A stretch of 64,000 nt of DNA from Glaciimonas sp. CA11.2 (GTDB lineage: Bacteria; Pseudomonadota; Gammaproteobacteria; Burkholderiales; Burkholderiaceae_D). Under the pieces are notes generated by a model. It had not been told where the DNA came from, made no database searches, and worked only from the letters and a program-made list of their open reading frames with translations. The DNA lies in contig NZ_JAVIWL010000001.1 in assembly GCF_034314045.1 (NCBI RefSeq), forward strand, positions 4,960,001 through 5,024,000. The letters are read 5' to 3'. How positions within the stretch are numbered: position 1 is the stretch's first letter; every line of letters starts with the position of its first letter. Shown here piece after piece: positions 1-9,170 of this stretch. Made by a program: the position numbers and the translations under genes.

Positions 1-157
1 CATTCGCATTCGATTGATTGCTATCTGCGGCTTGTACGGAAGTACCAAAAAGCATCGCCAGTAATGCAGCAAGGGCCAAAAATGAGGCACGAAAATGTTT
101 GAACTTGCTTTGTGATGATGTATTTGATGTCTGGATCAGGTATCGAGGGGAAAGCAT
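1..157 (-). CDS. Exported protein, N-terminal part only
   Basis: Reading left from position 157, 52 codons are open to the window edge. They begin MLSPRYLIQTSN and contain a basic stretch followed by a hydrophobic run (ASFLALAALLAMLFG) and an Ala-X-Ala-type cleavage site (SVQA-AD) near residues 43-46, so this is a Sec signal peptide. A strong ribosome site (AGGAGG at about 162-168) lies five or six bases upstream of the ATG, which fixes the start. The mature protein is outside the window and its function cannot be told. Confidence 0.75.
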   Translation of the reverse strand, partial: MLSPRYLIQTSNTSSQSKFKHFRASFLALAALLAMLFGTSVQAADSNQSNAN

Positions 158-328
158 AAAAACCTCCTTTTAATAGCGGCCAATAGATATCTGGCTGCTG
201 AAGACGAATTATGTTGCGAATATCGATGATGCCAGTGTTGGACTTCTTAAGATGTAATAAATTGTCTCAAACCAATTAAAGCCAGAAACAGAGGAGCACT
301 AAAACGTTTGTGTGACATATACCTCGTA

Positions 329-360
329 TTGGTGGGATACGTACTATTGCATCCCACCAA
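329..360. terminator. Strong stem-loop downstream of the RND operon
   Basis: A perfect 10-bp stem (329-338 with 351-360, arm TTGGTGGGAT) encloses a 12-base loop. It lies about 95 bases past the stop codon of the RND pump gene. No clear T-run follows on either strand, so it may be an mRNA 3' stabiliser or a weak terminator. Confidence 0.45.
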
Positions 361-453
361 ACCAAACTTCAACCACCGCTCCCGATGATTGAAGCCCATT
401 GAAGCTGAGCTTAGCCTTGTGACCATTAAATTTCTGTGATGTTCAATCGATTC

Positions 454-3400
454 TTAATCTGCCTGCAATAATTTTCCCGGAGCGGCTTTTTTTGCAGCAA
501 CCGCCTGATGATCTTCAGCCAGGAACAAATACATGGCAGGAACAACAAACAGCGTGAATAATGTGCCGATTGACAGGCCGGTAAAAATCACCAGCCCCAT
601 CGCATGCCGCCCCGCCGCGCCCGCGCCAGATGCGATCACCAGCGGTAATACACCAAAGACCATGGCCGCAGTCGTCATCAAAATAGGCCGCAACCGCACA
701 GCGGCAGCCTCTTCAATCGCCTGCCGTTTACCTACGCCGGTTTTTTGTAGTTGATTCGCCACCTCAACAATCAAAATACCGTGTTTGCTGATAAGCCCCA
801 TCAGGGTCACCAAACCGACTTCGGTATAAATATTGATCGAAGCAAATCCCAAAAAGATAAACATCGTGGCCCCGAACAATGCCAGCGGCACGGACACCAG
901 AATCACAATTGGATCGCGGAAACTTTCAAACAATGCAGCCAACGCCAGAAACACAATAATCACCGCAAATAGCATAGTCACGAGGAACCCGCCCGACTCC
1001 TGCATGAACTGCCGCGACTGTCCCGAATAATCAACCGTATAACCGCTCGGCGCGACCTCGGCGACTGCGCTGCGCATGAAAGCCAACACATCCCCTTGTG
1101 AGGAACCAGAAACGCCTGAAAGCGTGACCGAATTGAGCTGCTGAAAACGACTGATCGCTTCCGGCACTACGTCGTATTTAATATGGGCAACAGTGCTCGC
1201 TGGAATCATCGTACCGGTTGGCGTCTTGATGTAAAAATTCAACACCTCGGACGGATTTAAACGGTTGACTTGCAAGACCTGTGGAATCACCTTATACGAG
1301 CGCCCCGCGATCGAAAAATAATTGACGTAACCACCGCCCAGCGCAGCACCTAACGCAGCGCCCACATCTTGCTGCGTCATACCAAGCGCGGCAATCTTAT
1401 CCCGATCCACCACCACTGTCGCCTGCGGTTTATCGATCTTCAGGTCAGTATCGATAAAGTAAAATTTGCCGGAAGTCCGCGCCTTGTCCAATACGAGTTG
1501 TGCGATGGTATTGAGATTTTCGAAAGGCTCGGTAGTGGTGATAACAAACTGCACCGGCAATCCAGACGAGCCCGGCAAAGCGGGAAACTGAAACGCTGCA
1601 ATTTTTGCACCGGCAATCTTATTCCACTGCGCCTGCAAATCTTGTTGAATTTCCTTGGCGCTGCGGGTTCGATCTTCCCACGATTTCAATAGCATGCCGC
1701 CAATACCGGCATTCACGGTAGGCACACCGGTTATCTGGAACATTTGGCTATACTCAGACATGCCCTTGCCGACCTTGAAAACCTGGTCCGCATACCTTTG
1801 CATTTGATCCGAGGTAGCCGTTGGTGCACCGACGACCTGAGACAAGACGATGCCCTGATCTTCTTCCGGCGCAAGTTCCGATTGCGACATCTTGAACATC
1901 AGGCCAAGCACCACCATCAATATCACCGCCATCACAATTAACACCGGCCAGGTATTCAACAATGAATGCAAGGTGCGCTGATAAGTGTGATGGACCTTTT
2001 CAAATACCCGATCGATTTTTTGTACAAAGCGCCCCGTGTCCTGCTCCGGACGGAAGAAGCGCGAACACATCATTGGTGACAAGGTCAAGGCGACCACGCC
2101 CGATACAGCCACCGCACCCGCCAGCGTGAACGCAAACTCCGTGAATAACGCACCGGTCAGACCACCCTGAAAACCAATCGGTACGTACACCGCAATCAGC
2201 ACCACGGTCATGGCCAGAATCGGACTACCAAGTTCACGCGCGCCCAGCAACGCGGCATCCATCGGCGACTTGCCTTCCTTCATATGCCTGTCAACGTTTT
2301 CCACCACGATAATCGCATCATCCACGACCAGACCGATCGCTAGGACGATGGCCAGCAGGGTCAGCAAATTGATGGAGTAACCCAATGCCAACATCACAAA
2401 GAAGGTACCGATCAACGACAACGGCATCGCAATCACCGGCACCAACACAGCGCGGACACTGCCGAGGAAAAGGAAGATCACAATCGTTACAATCAACAGC
2501 GCCTCAACCAAGGTTTTAATAACCTCTTTAATCGAGGTATTGATGAACGCAGTTGAGTCGTACACAATTTCGCCCGTCAAGCCCGCTGGCAACTGTGACT
2601 GAATACTCGGAAAAACGGCGCGAACACGTTTAGCAACGTCCAGAATATTGGCATCTGGCGCAACTTTGATACCAATGAACACTGAACGTACGCCGCTAAA
2701 GGCTACGTTGAAATCATAGTTTTCAGATCCAAGCGAGACTGTCGCCAGATCCTCCAGTCGAACCACGGAATCACCACTGTTCTTGATGACCAGTTTCTTA
2801 AACTCATCTACCGAATGGAGATCGGTACCAGCGGTCAACGGTATCGTGACCATTTGACCTTTGGTTGATCCCAGCGCCGCCAAATAATTATTATTCGCCA
2901 GGGCCTGACTGACATCCGCAGCTGTCACGCCATAAGCAGCCATTTTTGTAGCGTCAAGCCACGCTCGCAGCGCAAACAAACGCGCACCCAGCAACTCGGC
3001 TGTCTGCACGCCATTTACCGAATCCAGCTTAGGCTTGACCACCCTGCTTAGAAAATCGGTCACGTTATTGGTCGGCAACGTGTTGCTGTAAAAACCCAGA
3101 TACATGGCATCCGTGGTCTGACCTGTCTGAACGGTCAGTACTGGTTGCTGCGCCTGCGCTGGTAACTGATTTTTAACCGAGCTGACTTGGGTATTAATTT
3201 CGGTCAAAGCCCGATTGGCATCGTAGTTCAGCCGCAAAGTTGCCGTGATGGTTGAGACGCCACTACTGCTGGAGGACGACAAATAATCGATCCCCTGCGC
3301 CTGCGCAATCGCCGACTCGAGCGGTTGCGTAATAAAACCCGCTATCGTCTGCGCATCAGCGCCGTAATAGGTAGTCGACACGGTAACAACGGCGTTCTGC

Positions 3401-3519
3401 GTTTTTGGATACTGATTGATCGGCAAGCTAAACAGTGAGCGCAATCCCAGCACCACCAGGAGCAAGCTCACCACCATGGCCAAAACAGGTCGGCGGATAA
3501 AAATATCGGTGAAATTCAT
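454..3519 (-). CDS. RND multidrug efflux pump, inner-membrane permease
   Basis: This is the proton-driven inner-membrane pump of a tripartite efflux system (HAE1 family, 1021 aa, normal length). The N-terminus (MNFTDIFIRRPVLA) and first membrane helix at residues 10-30 are typical of the MexW/MexI-like branch. The proton-relay Asp pair is seen as VVDDAIIVVENV (D400-D401) in TM4. Two large periplasmic loops lie at roughly 35-335 and 560-850, each followed by blocks of membrane helices. It is the last gene of a three-gene operon and starts 20 bases after the adaptor gene ends. Substrates cannot be read from sequence. Confidence 0.95.
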   Translation of the reverse strand: MNFTDIFIRRPVLAMVVSLLLVVLGLRSLFSLPINQYPKTQNAVVTVSTTYYGADAQTIAGFITQPLESAIAQAQGIDYLSSSSSSGVSTITATLRLNYDANRALTEINTQVSSVKNQLPAQAQQPVLTVQTGQTTDAMYLGFYSNTLPTNNVTDFLSRVVKPKLDSVNGVQTAELLGARLFALRAWLDATKMAAYGVTAADVSQALANNNYLAALGSTKGQMVTIPLTAGTDLHSVDEFKKLVIKNSGDSVVRLEDLATVSLGSENYDFNVAFSGVRSVFIGIKVAPDANILDVAKRVRAVFPSIQSQLPAGLTGEIVYDSTAFINTSIKEVIKTLVEALLIVTIVIFLFLGSVRAVLVPVIAMPLSLIGTFFVMLALGYSINLLTLLAIVLAIGLVVDDAIIVVENVDRHMKEGKSPMDAALLGARELGSPILAMTVVLIAVYVPIGFQGGLTGALFTEFAFTLAGAVAVSGVVALTLSPMMCSRFFRPEQDTGRFVQKIDRVFEKVHHTYQRTLHSLLNTWPVLIVMAVILMVVLGLMFKMSQSELAPEEDQGIVLSQVVGAPTATSDQMQRYADQVFKVGKGMSEYSQMFQITGVPTVNAGIGGMLLKSWEDRTRSAKEIQQDLQAQWNKIAGAKIAAFQFPALPGSSGLPVQFVITTTEPFENLNTIAQLVLDKARTSGKFYFIDTDLKIDKPQATVVVDRDKIAALGMTQQDVGAALGAALGGGYVNYFSIAGRSYKVIPQVLQVNRLNPSEVLNFYIKTPTGTMIPASTVAHIKYDVVPEAISRFQQLNSVTLSGVSGSSQGDVLAFMRSAVAEVAPSGYTVDYSGQSRQFMQESGGFLVTMLFAVIIVFLALAALFESFRDPIVILVSVPLALFGATMFIFLGFASINIYTEVGLVTLMGLISKHGILIVEVANQLQKTGVGKRQAIEEAAAVRLRPILMTTAAMVFGVLPLVIASGAGAAGRHAMGLVIFTGLSIGTLFTLFVVPAMYLFLAEDHQAVAAKKAAPGKLLQAD

Positions 3520-3539
3520 AAAGGATCGCCTTGGTGGCC

Positions 3540-4724
3540 TCAGTGTTCCTGCGGAGTCGGGTTTGGATTATCGAGTGGCTCGACCGTATTGTTAATGACT
3601 ACAGCAGTACCGTTTTTCAACTTCAATTGTCCACTGGTAACCACACGTTGGCCTTCCTTCAGACCGGTCAATATCGCGACCTGATCACCTCGCGTTTCGC
3701 CGGTTGTCACAAAAACCTGCTGGACTACAAGATCGCCTTCTTTAGGCGCGTTGGCCGCATCTTTAGGTGCATCCTTAGGTGCATCTTTAGAGCCATCTTT
3801 TTGTGGCGGTTTCTTCTCGGCCGGCGCGATAACGAACACAGTGGACCCGTACGGGTTGTATGTAATCGCGGTTTGCGGCAGCGTCAAATACATCTTCTTG
3901 CCACCTATTTCAACGTTCACATTTGCAAACATACCTGGCAATAGCTGGCGCTTGGCGTTAGACACCGTAGCCTCAACCTGCACATTTCGCGTAGCCGGAT
4001 CCACCTTGGAACTGATGGCGGTGACCTTACCACTGAAGGCGGTATTGGCGTAAGCGTCGTTCGTCAGATTTAATACCTGTCCAACCAATAATCCACCGAG
4101 TTGTTTTTGCGGGATATAAAAGTCAACATAGATTGGATCAATCGTTTGCAGCGTCACAATCTTATCGCCAGGATTGAGATATTGCCCCGGATTAACTGTC
4201 GTTATTCCTAACTTACCCGCAAATGGAGCGCGAATGGTCTTCTTATCAACCGTGGCAGATTGTTGGTCGGCTAATGCGCGCTTGCTCTTTAAATCGGCCA
4301 TATCGCTATCGATCTGCGCCTGACTAATCGCCTGCACTGCAAGCTGTTGTTTGTCACGCGCTAATACCGAGGCCGCAAGTTCAGCATTGGCTTGTAGAGA
4401 GTGCAATTGGGCAATGTCGGAATCAGCGTTCAGTTGAACCAGCAACTGTCCGGCTTTAACATCCTCACCTGACTTGAAATTGACTGTGCGTACCAACCCC
4501 GCAATTTCGCTCGTCACATCAACGCCTCGCACCGCCACCATCGTGCCGACCGACGATAAATGCGGCTGCCATTCAACGTTTTTAATCGTCGTAGCCGAAA
4601 TCGTTTGAGCGCCTTGTTTGGGCGCACTAGCGATCAATTTTCTGATATGAAGAAAAAATCCAAGAGCCAATAAAGCAATCAAAAAGATCACCGCTCCAAG
4701 CATAATGAGCATGCGTTTAGTCAT
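3540..4724 (-). CDS. RND efflux periplasmic adaptor (membrane fusion protein)
   Basis: This 394-aa HlyD/MFP-family adaptor would link the inner-membrane pump to the outer-membrane channel. One N-terminal membrane anchor lies at residues 7-27. A split biotinyl-lipoyl-like domain follows (SEIAGLVRTVNFKSGEDV and APFAGKLGITTVNPGQYL), with a helical hairpin between the halves, then the beta-barrel domain. An unusual low-complexity insert (KDAPKDAPKDA, about residues 315-326) interrupts the C-terminal membrane-proximal domain; a 12-bp tandem repeat encodes it. It is the second gene of the efflux operon. Confidence 0.94.
   Translation of the reverse strand: MTKRMLIMLGAVIFLIALLALGFFLHIRKLIASAPKQGAQTISATTIKNVEWQPHLSSVGTMVAVRGVDVTSEIAGLVRTVNFKSGEDVKAGQLLVQLNADSDIAQLHSLQANAELAASVLARDKQQLAVQAISQAQIDSDMADLKSKRALADQQSATVDKKTIRAPFAGKLGITTVNPGQYLNPGDKIVTLQTIDPIYVDFYIPQKQLGGLLVGQVLNLTNDAYANTAFSGKVTAISSKVDPATRNVQVEATVSNAKRQLLPGMFANVNVEIGGKKMYLTLPQTAITYNPYGSTVFVIAPAEKKPPQKDGSKDAPKDAPKDAANAPKEGDLVVQQVFVTTGETRGDQVAILTGLKEGQRVVTSGQLKLKNGTAVVINNTVEPLDNPNPTPQEH
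3757..3790. repeat. 12-bp tandem repeat inside the adaptor gene
   Basis: Nearly three copies of a 12-base unit (GCATCTTTAGGT, one base change in the middle copy). On the coding strand they encode Lys-Asp-Ala-Pro repeats. Copy-number change here would keep the reading frame. Confidence 0.8.
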
Positions 4725-4839
4725 GGATACTTCCCTTTAGCATTCTGAATTCAGATGTTATTTGTTGATTTTTGTTAGGTCTATTGCGTGCAGGGTAAAA
4801 CAGGCATAACGTCTACATTATTGCCGCTTTCGGCTCCGG

Positions 4840-4860
4840 GTACTAAGTACTGAGTACTAG
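4840..4860. repeat. Short GTACT-containing repeat between efflux genes
   Basis: Three GTACT words sit within 21 bases of the 187-base spacer between the outer-membrane factor and adaptor genes. Their role is not known. The spacer holds no gene. Confidence 0.4.
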
Positions 4861-4911
4861 GGTCACCACTAAAGTAGCTGTCACAGCCACATTGTCCAAC
4901 GTGCAGATCGA

Positions 4912-6441
4912 TCAATCTTCTTTAATAGGAACAGGCAAGGTCACCCCTGTGGACGCCGCTGCCAACGTGGCGCGATTCCACCAGCCGCCGCCAAGCGCCT
5001 GAAACAACGCGGCGCTGTCGGCATAACGTGCCGCTTGCGCCTGAACCAACCCGACTCTCGCCTGTTGATAAGTGCGCTGTGCGTCGAGTAGCGTGAGATA
5101 ACTAATTGCACCAAGCTTAAATTGTTGCGTGCTCAGGTTCAAAGATTCCCGCGACAGGGATTCGACTTCGGCCTGTTGCTTCAGCGTCGATGCGTCTAAA
5201 TCTAACGCTCGCAGTGAATCCGCCACATTTTGAAATGCAGTCAGCACGGTTCCGCGATAATTCGCCGCAGCCACATCGTACGCAGCAATCGCCGCCCGCC
5301 GTTTGGCGGTCAGTGCGCCACCATTAAAAATCGGTTGAGTCAGTCCTGCGGCCAAACTCCAAATCGCCGCACCGCCAGTAAATAGCTTAGGAAACTCAGT
5401 GGCAACCGGACCATAACTTCCGGTCAAATTGATTTGTGGATAGAGATTGGCGGTGGCGACACCAATTTGCGCACTGGCCTGGTGCAGCAAGGCTTCGCTG
5501 GCGCGAATATCCGGTCTTTGTCGAACCAGCGCCGATGGTAACGATACCGGCATTTCTTGTGGCAGTTGCAACGATCCCAGATCGAATTCAGACAAACCCG
5601 CTTCGCTTGGAAGCTTGCCCGCGTAGACGGATAATTGGTTACGCGTTAAAGCTAATTTTTTTTCAAGCGGCGGTATCGTCGCGCGCGTCTGCGCGACCGT
5701 ATTGCGCTGAAGCAGAATGGTCGAACGCGCGATAGCACCAAGGCTGAACTGTTTCTCAATCACGTCTAACTGCTGCTCTTGTGCCTTGAGTATCTCGCGC
5801 GTAGCCTGAAGTTGAGCCCGCAATGAGGACTCCTGAATCGCGGTTGTCACCAAATTTGATGTCAGGGTCAAATAGGTCGCTTCTACCTGAAACTGTTGAT
5901 AGTCAAGACTAGCCTGCAGCCCTTCCAGCTGACGACGGTTAGCGCCGAATACATCCAACGTGTATGACACGTTGACTGAAGCGTTATACAAATTAAAAAT
6001 TCCTGAACCTTGGCTGTTTAGTGGACTAGCCTTCTCACGCGTAGCGCCAAGTTGGCCGGAGACACTAGGAAAAAGCAGACTGCCAGTTTGGGCGCGCAAA
6101 TTTTCCTGTGCTTCACGCAACGAAGCTTGGGCAGAAGCCATGCTTGGACTACGTTTAAGCGCGTCACGAATCATTTGATCAAGCGCAGCAGATTGAAAGA
6201 GTGACCACCATTGTGCCGGAATATCTTGCCCAATGGAAAAACTCTGTGCAATCCCTGCAGGACCGGGCGCAGCGTCAGTTTGTTGCGGAAGCGACGTCGG
6301 GGTGTAATGATCACCAACGTCAGGTACATCGGGGGCCTTGAAATCAGGACCCACGGCACATCCGGCGAGCAGCAGCAACATAGCCACACTCAACCGTGCA
6401 CGCGCAGTCAGATAAGAACCTCCGCTTATGTGCTGGCGCAT
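4912..6441 (-). CDS. Efflux outer-membrane factor lipoprotein (NodT/OprM family)
   Basis: This is the trimeric outer-membrane channel of the tripartite efflux system. The lipobox (AMLLLLAGC) gives a lipid-modified Cys at residue 28 from the chosen ATG at 6441. The reading frame is open to 6573, but the upstream starts (6507, 6573) would give leaders of 50-71 residues, so 6441 is preferred. The mature part begins VGPDFKAP, the typical NodT opening, and contains two OEP repeats, each an alpha-helical hairpin plus beta-strands. It is first in the operon OMF-adaptor-pump; a TetR gene diverges from it. Confidence 0.92.
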   Translation of the reverse strand: MRQHISGGSYLTARARLSVAMLLLLAGCAVGPDFKAPDVPDVGDHYTPTSLPQQTDAAPGPAGIAQSFSIGQDIPAQWWSLFQSAALDQMIRDALKRSPSMASAQASLREAQENLRAQTGSLLFPSVSGQLGATREKASPLNSQGSGIFNLYNASVNVSYTLDVFGANRRQLEGLQASLDYQQFQVEATYLTLTSNLVTTAIQESSLRAQLQATREILKAQEQQLDVIEKQFSLGAIARSTILLQRNTVAQTRATIPPLEKKLALTRNQLSVYAGKLPSEAGLSEFDLGSLQLPQEMPVSLPSALVRQRPDIRASEALLHQASAQIGVATANLYPQINLTGSYGPVATEFPKLFTGGAAIWSLAAGLTQPIFNGGALTAKRRAAIAAYDVAAANYRGTVLTAFQNVADSLRALDLDASTLKQQAEVESLSRESLNLSTQQFKLGAISYLTLLDAQRTYQQARVGLVQAQAARYADSAALFQALGGGWWNRATLAAASTGVTLPVPIKED

Positions 6442-6704
6442 GGCCTGCAATCCAGCCTTATGCGCTCGGTTTCTTAGCTTATTACGTGGTCGATTTGTAG
6501 GGATCATGGTTCTTATCCGACTGTGTGATATACCGACACCATAGCTTGAAAGAGTTAATTCAAATAACAGCAACTTATCGCAGATTTTACCTAATTTTTC
6601 TAATCTTTTCTGACAGAGAATAACCGCTTCTCTGGCCTGTGCTCGCTGTTAAAACAAGTTAAGCACTGGTAATATTGTGAGGCTTTTAACTACGTTTGTT
6701 GTTT

Positions 6705-6732
6705 CTTTAACCTTGGGGAAAATTGGTTAAAG
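6705..6732. promoter_or_regulatory. Candidate TetR operator (inverted repeat)
   Basis: CTTTAACC (6705-6712) and GGTTAAAG (6725-6732) form a perfect 8-bp inverted repeat with a 12-base spacer. It lies in the region between the divergent tetR and efflux operons. The size and place fit a TetR-family operator, but binding is inferred. Confidence 0.45.
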
Positions 6733-6821
6733 GTTGATCTCACTGACGACCTGAGCAAGATACTAAAAACGAAGTATGTTAATGTAGCATGAATTAAAAA
6801 AACCAAACGTTTTATTTACCC

Positions 6822-7547
6822 ATGAAAATAACAGCTCCAAAAGACAGACAAAAAGTGGCGCAGGAATCGGTCCAGGACCTGGCCCTTACTGCTCCAGCTA
6901 CTATTATCAAAAAAAACCGTGTTGGCCGACCACGTTTAGGCACGGAGGCAGAACGCCTCGATCTTCTGCTCGATGCCGCGACGACGGTCTTTTTGGAAGA
7001 GGGCTACGGGCTAGCAAGCATTGCCCAGATTGCTCGCGCTGCCGGTGTGTCCACGCGTACCATTTACGAGAATTTTTCCAATAAGTCTGCACTTCTGATC
7101 GCAACGGTTAAACGATTAGTCGTCAATGAGCTGACCAAAGTCATTGAAGACGGCGTACTCGAGACCTGCACACCAGACGCGGCGCTCACCAGACTCGGCA
7201 CCGTCATTCTGACGCGGGTCACTTCTCCGGATGCCATTAGGCTGTACCGCCTGGGTTTGGCGGAAGTTGCACGAAATCCAGATCTGGCAGAAACTGTTTA
7301 TCAGGCTGGGCCGATGCATACTGAATCACTGGTTGCTGGTTACCTTAAGGCACAAGTCTGCCGCGGAACGTTGGAAATAGATGACCCAGTGAAAGCGGCC
7401 AGATTATTCATCGGCATGGTCACCGCAGCCCCGCTTCAAATTGCGTTATTTGGTTTAACGCAACGAATAGGCCAAACTGAACTAGACCAACATATTAAAA
7501 GCGCGGTACAGTTATTTCTTAGGGGCACATTGCCGCGAGAGAAATAA
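6822..7547 (+). CDS. TetR-family transcriptional regulator, likely efflux repressor
   Basis: This 241-aa protein has an N-terminal TetR DNA-binding domain. A ~40-residue basic leader (KKNRVGRPRLG) precedes the helix-turn-helix (SIAQIARAAGVSTRTIYENF, about residues 66-85). The C-terminal half resembles the TetR_C AefR-like ligand domain. It is transcribed away from the RND efflux operon, so it is probably its local repressor. No strong ribosome site precedes the ATG. Confidence 0.9.
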   Translation: MKITAPKDRQKVAQESVQDLALTAPATIIKKNRVGRPRLGTEAERLDLLLDAATTVFLEEGYGLASIAQIARAAGVSTRTIYENFSNKSALLIATVKRLVVNELTKVIEDGVLETCTPDAALTRLGTVILTRVTSPDAIRLYRLGLAEVARNPDLAETVYQAGPMHTESLVAGYLKAQVCRGTLEIDDPVKAARLFIGMVTAAPLQIALFGLTQRIGQTELDQHIKSAVQLFLRGTLPREK

Positions 7548-7725
7548 TGGAAACTATGATGAGAGTCAAAACGCGAGCCATATAAAGAACCCATATGTCT
7601 CCTTCACCATGAATCCCCATTAATTCATTCCACCCGGCGCAAACATTCGCGCCTTTACCCAAGAGTTTAACAATCGAGCAATATTTTTCCACCCTGTTTT
7701 TATCGATCAATATGCCAGACCCAAC

Positions 7726-8349
7726 ATGCGCGAACTCCCAGACCTGATCGCTTGCGAAGGATGTGATGCTGTTTATCATAAGCGGACTCTGCACAACCGT
7801 GAGATCGCGGTTTGCTTGCGCTGTGGTACAGAACTGGCGCGCGATTCATCGCACACGCGAGCACGTATATTGCCGCTGGCTGTCGCTGGCCTGATCGTGT
7901 TCATCATTGCAAATGCCTTTCCGATTGTTGAAATTGAACTACAGGGACTGACCAATCAAACGACATTGTTTGGTGCCGTGCTGGCCTTAAGCGCGGAAGG
8001 CATGTCGCTGGTCGCTTTTTTAGTATTGGCAACCACTATCCTCTCGCCTCTTCTACAGTTGGTCATACTCATCTATTTGCTAGTTCCACGTTCAGAGGCG
8101 CTACAACCTCCCGTATTTCGCTGGTTGCTGCACACGATGCAAACGCTGCGCCCTTGGGGCATGATCGAAGTATTTTTACTTGGCGTGCTGGTAGCTATTG
8201 TTAAGCTGTCAAATATGGCCACCGTCCTACCGGGCATCGCGTTATGGGCTTTCGCCGTATTGACAATATTACTGGCAGCAATTATTTCATTTGATCCGCG
8301 CTACCTATGGCAAACAACGTCGCAATATGAAGACGGAGAAACGCCGTGA
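7726..8349 (+). CDS. pqiA: Paraquat-inducible protein A, first half-protein
   Basis: This 207-aa membrane protein corresponds to one of the two PqiA domains that are fused in enterobacterial PqiA/YebS. It carries an N-terminal zinc-ribbon-like Cys pair set (CEGCDAVYHK and CLRCGTEL) and four hydrophobic helices, starting RARILPLAVAGLIVFIIANA. With PqiB and PqiC it would form a trans-envelope phospholipid conduit. The stop overlaps the GTG start of the next gene (GTGA), so the two halves are translationally coupled. Confidence 0.9.
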   Translation: MRELPDLIACEGCDAVYHKRTLHNREIAVCLRCGTELARDSSHTRARILPLAVAGLIVFIIANAFPIVEIELQGLTNQTTLFGAVLALSAEGMSLVAFLVLATTILSPLLQLVILIYLLVPRSEALQPPVFRWLLHTMQTLRPWGMIEVFLLGVLVAIVKLSNMATVLPGIALWAFAVLTILLAAIISFDPRYLWQTTSQYEDGETP

Positions 8350-9170
8350 GTACGCCAATGTCATACCCAGCTGCGTCTGATGCCAGAGCCGAGATTAATG
8401 GCGGCGTTATAGACTTCCAGGATGAGGAAGAAGTTAGCAAAATCGCACTTCCAACTGCGGTCAGCCTTGGTTTGATTTCCTGCCATCATTGCGGCACAGT
8501 ATGGAAAGAAGTAAAAGAACACGAACGCTGTGGCCGCTGTAAAGCCACGCTGCATACGCGTAAGTCAGATAGCATCAACTGCACCTGGGCGCTGCTTATC
8601 GCCGCTTGCATCATGTATATTCCAGCCAATCTGATGCCGGTCATGATCACCCGAACGCTTCTCAGCGTTCAGCATGACACGATCTTGAGCGGTGTCATTT
8701 ATTTTTGGATATCAGGAGATTGGGAACTTGCCGGCATTATTTTTATCGCTAGTTTTTTAGTGCCGTTATTTAAACTAAGTGCCATGATATTGCTGACCAT
8801 CACGGCGCAACGACAAAGCAGATGGCGTCGTTTCCAGCGCGCAAAGCTATATCGTATTGTGGAACTGATTGGGCGCTGGTCAATGCTGGACGTTTTTGTC
8901 GTATCGCTACTCGCGGGACTGGTGCAGATTAGTGGCTTCGCCAGAATTACCGCCGGCGTTGGCGTAGCGGCATTTGGCTCGGTAGTGATCTTGACCATGC
9001 TCGCCTCACTGACCTTTGACCCACGACTTATATGGGACCAAGGGGACCAAGGGGACCAAAATCCCGAAGAACCGCATCAGGATCGGACGCAAGACCAAGC
9101 TTCGGAAGTCACTGACATGGCAGACGCCACAGACAGACAAGAGAATAAACGGAAAGAACGCAATGACTGA
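8346..9170 (+). CDS. pqiA: Paraquat-inducible protein A, second half-protein
   Basis: This 274-aa protein is a second PqiA domain with its own Cys motif (CHHCGTVWKEVKEHERCGRC) and four predicted membrane helices. Translation starts at a GTG that overlaps the upstream stop. After the last helix comes an acidic, Asp/Gln-rich tail of about 45 residues (GDQGDQ repeats, then KRKERND) encoded partly by a 9-bp tandem repeat. It overlaps pqiB by 8 bases. Two separate PqiA genes are usual in betaproteobacteria; the tail is not part of the core fold. Confidence 0.9.
   Translation: MSTPMSYPAASDARAEINGGVIDFQDEEEVSKIALPTAVSLGLISCHHCGTVWKEVKEHERCGRCKATLHTRKSDSINCTWALLIAACIMYIPANLMPVMITRTLLSVQHDTILSGVIYFWISGDWELAGIIFIASFLVPLFKLSAMILLTITAQRQSRWRRFQRAKLYRIVELIGRWSMLDVFVVSLLAGLVQISGFARITAGVGVAAFGSVVILTMLASLTFDPRLIWDQGDQGDQNPEEPHQDRTQDQASEVTDMADATDRQENKRKERND
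9034..9059. repeat. 9-bp tandem repeat in the second pqiA
   Basis: Almost three copies of GGGACCAAG occur in tandem and encode Asp-Gln-Gly repeats in the tail of the protein. Copy-number change would keep the frame. Confidence 0.85.
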
